Assembly (NCBI GenBank): GCA_013215865.1 | Contig: JABSQL010000343.1 | Location: forward strand, 1 to 5,013 | DNA from: Candidatus Margulisiibacteriota bacterium | GTDB lineage: Bacteria; Margulisbacteria; Marinamargulisbacteria; DT-59 | Reading direction: 5' to 3' | Length of the DNA stretch: 5,013 bases | Shown: positions 4,468 through 5,013 of the stretch, piece after piece | Layout of the letters: each line of letters opens with the position of its first letter | Numbering within the stretch: the stretch's first letter is position 1 | Position numbers and translations under genes: made by a program | Notes under the pieces: model-generated | What the model was told of the DNA's origin: nothing | The model's input: the letters and a program-made list of their open reading frames with translations, nothing else | Databases searched by the model: none

Positions 4468-5013
4468 CATGCAAAGTGGATGAAGGTGGGTTTCCATGAT
4501 GCGTTTATAGATGACCCCAGGACTGTAGGAATAGGACTATTTTGGCAGTGCAAGCCAATTAAGGAAGCGTATGTAGAGTGGAGAGGGTTGTCGGGAGTAC
4601 GAAATGTGCTTGAAGAGGGTGGTGATCGAGAAGAGTTTGCAGATGAATGTAAACGGACAGTGAAGTGGATGGAAAATGGATGCTTGGATCCCATTGGGTA
4701 CCATCTATATTATGTAGAAAATTTATCACAAGATGTTTTATGTGTTCCTTATTCTGTTCCATGTGTGAGCCAAAAAGTAGTTGATATATTAAAAGAAGCA
4801 TGTCCAGAGGATGTAGAGGCATTCAGGTTATCCATCAATTTTGAAACGGAAAAGAAATATTATATTCTCAATCTTACCAAAGGATTAAGGGAAGACGCTT
4901 TTTTGAAGAATGGATTGGGAGAAATTAATATGTGCCGATTAATTAGGGATGGAGAATACGGTGAAGATATTACCAAAATATTGGTATCTGAAAAAGTTAT
5001 CAAAAAACTTCAG
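4441..5013 (+). CDS. Diverged Imm11-like paralogue 6 (3' end outside window)
   Basis: 191 codons are open from ATG to the right edge with no stop. After MSDKNVYEW, nearly identical in DNA to gene 2, the protein diverges at once (HAKWMKVGFHD...). It then realigns with the family over its length: KPIKEAYVEWRGLSGV at 38-53 matches LPIDKAYDRW...GV, EFADECKRTVKWME at 65-78 matches EFADEIKRTIEWMKH, VPCVSQKVVDILKEACPEDVEAF at 106-128 matches VPFG.QK.IQILEEICPNDYEAF, and KKYYILNLT at 138-146 matches KYYLINIT. The final ITKILVSEKVIKKLQ corresponds to the MINKKVMDVF block and is close to the usual Imm11/DUF1629 pattern of this region, which supports the family call. The central loop is shorter than in genes 1-5. 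It may recognise a different toxin (inference). Confidence 0.8.
   Translation, partial: MSDKNVYEWHAKWMKVGFHDAFIDDPRTVGIGLFWQCKPIKEAYVEWRGLSGVRNVLEEGGDREEFADECKRTVKWMENGCLDPIGYHLYYVENLSQDVLCVPYSVPCVSQKVVDILKEACPEDVEAFRLSINFETEKKYYILNLTKGLREDAFLKNGLGEINMCRLIRDGEYGEDITKILVSEKVIKKLQ

Noticed and set aside
4320..4694. Reverse-strand ORFs at 4320-4694 and 4559-4822
   Set aside because: They overlap gene 6 and its leader, which have clear homology to the array. The reverse products are low-complexity H/S/L/P-rich and resemble shadows.

Overview
The window is a head-to-tail array of six paralogous genes, all on the + strand, with no other gene family visible. Low G+C, compact A-rich intergenic spacers and strong AAAGGAG-type ribosome binding sites point to a low-GC member of the Bacillota (Bacillus/Paenibacillus-like). 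I cannot name the species.

Layout: gene 1 (1-708, its first ~15 codons lie outside the window), gene 2 (798-1550), gene 3 (1625-2377), gene 4 (2595-3347), gene 5 (3416-4168) and gene 6 (4441 to beyond the right edge). Gene 1 as reconstructed and genes 2-5 are each exactly 250 aa, all end in DGVTLKY and are closely similar. Gene 6 is a far more diverged member. The residue pattern of the C-terminal two thirds (a VPF/VP strand, a K.(I/V).QILEEICP(N/E)D helix, a PVKLH...KYYLINI strand, a D-x-x-S-like loop, a DRLLFK segment and a final INKKVMD.F...NIKG(I/M).(Y/F).PLED block) resembles the Imm11 (DUF1629, MXAN_0049-type) immunity proteins of bacterial polymorphic toxin systems. I therefore read the locus as a poly-immunity array. 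No toxin gene lies in the window, so the function is inferred from family resemblance and array architecture.

The less obvious content is in the spacers. Two kinds of gene start alternate. In type A (genes 2 and 6) the start has no ribosome binding site of its own; a GGGAGG motif instead precedes a 24-25 codon leader ORF (starting MFKMVLR) whose end overlaps the gene start, suggesting translational coupling. In type B (genes 3, 4 and 5) an AAAGGAG sits 7 nt before the ATG; for gene 4 this is nested inside an 18-codon mini-ORF whose stop overlaps the start as ATGA. Between genes 3 and 4 lies a relict: a decayed type A leader fused in frame to the first ~13 codons of a lost paralogue.

The array seems to have grown by duplication of a two-gene unit (709-2377 and 2378-4168), followed by patchy recombination between copies: gene 4 has a gene 1-like N-terminal part and a gene 2-like C-terminal part. 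The leader module of gene 2 recurs at about 94% identity ahead of gene 6, and homology drops sharply after codon 9. The 4169-4373 spacer is the largest one without coding sequence and holds only a weak candidate promoter.
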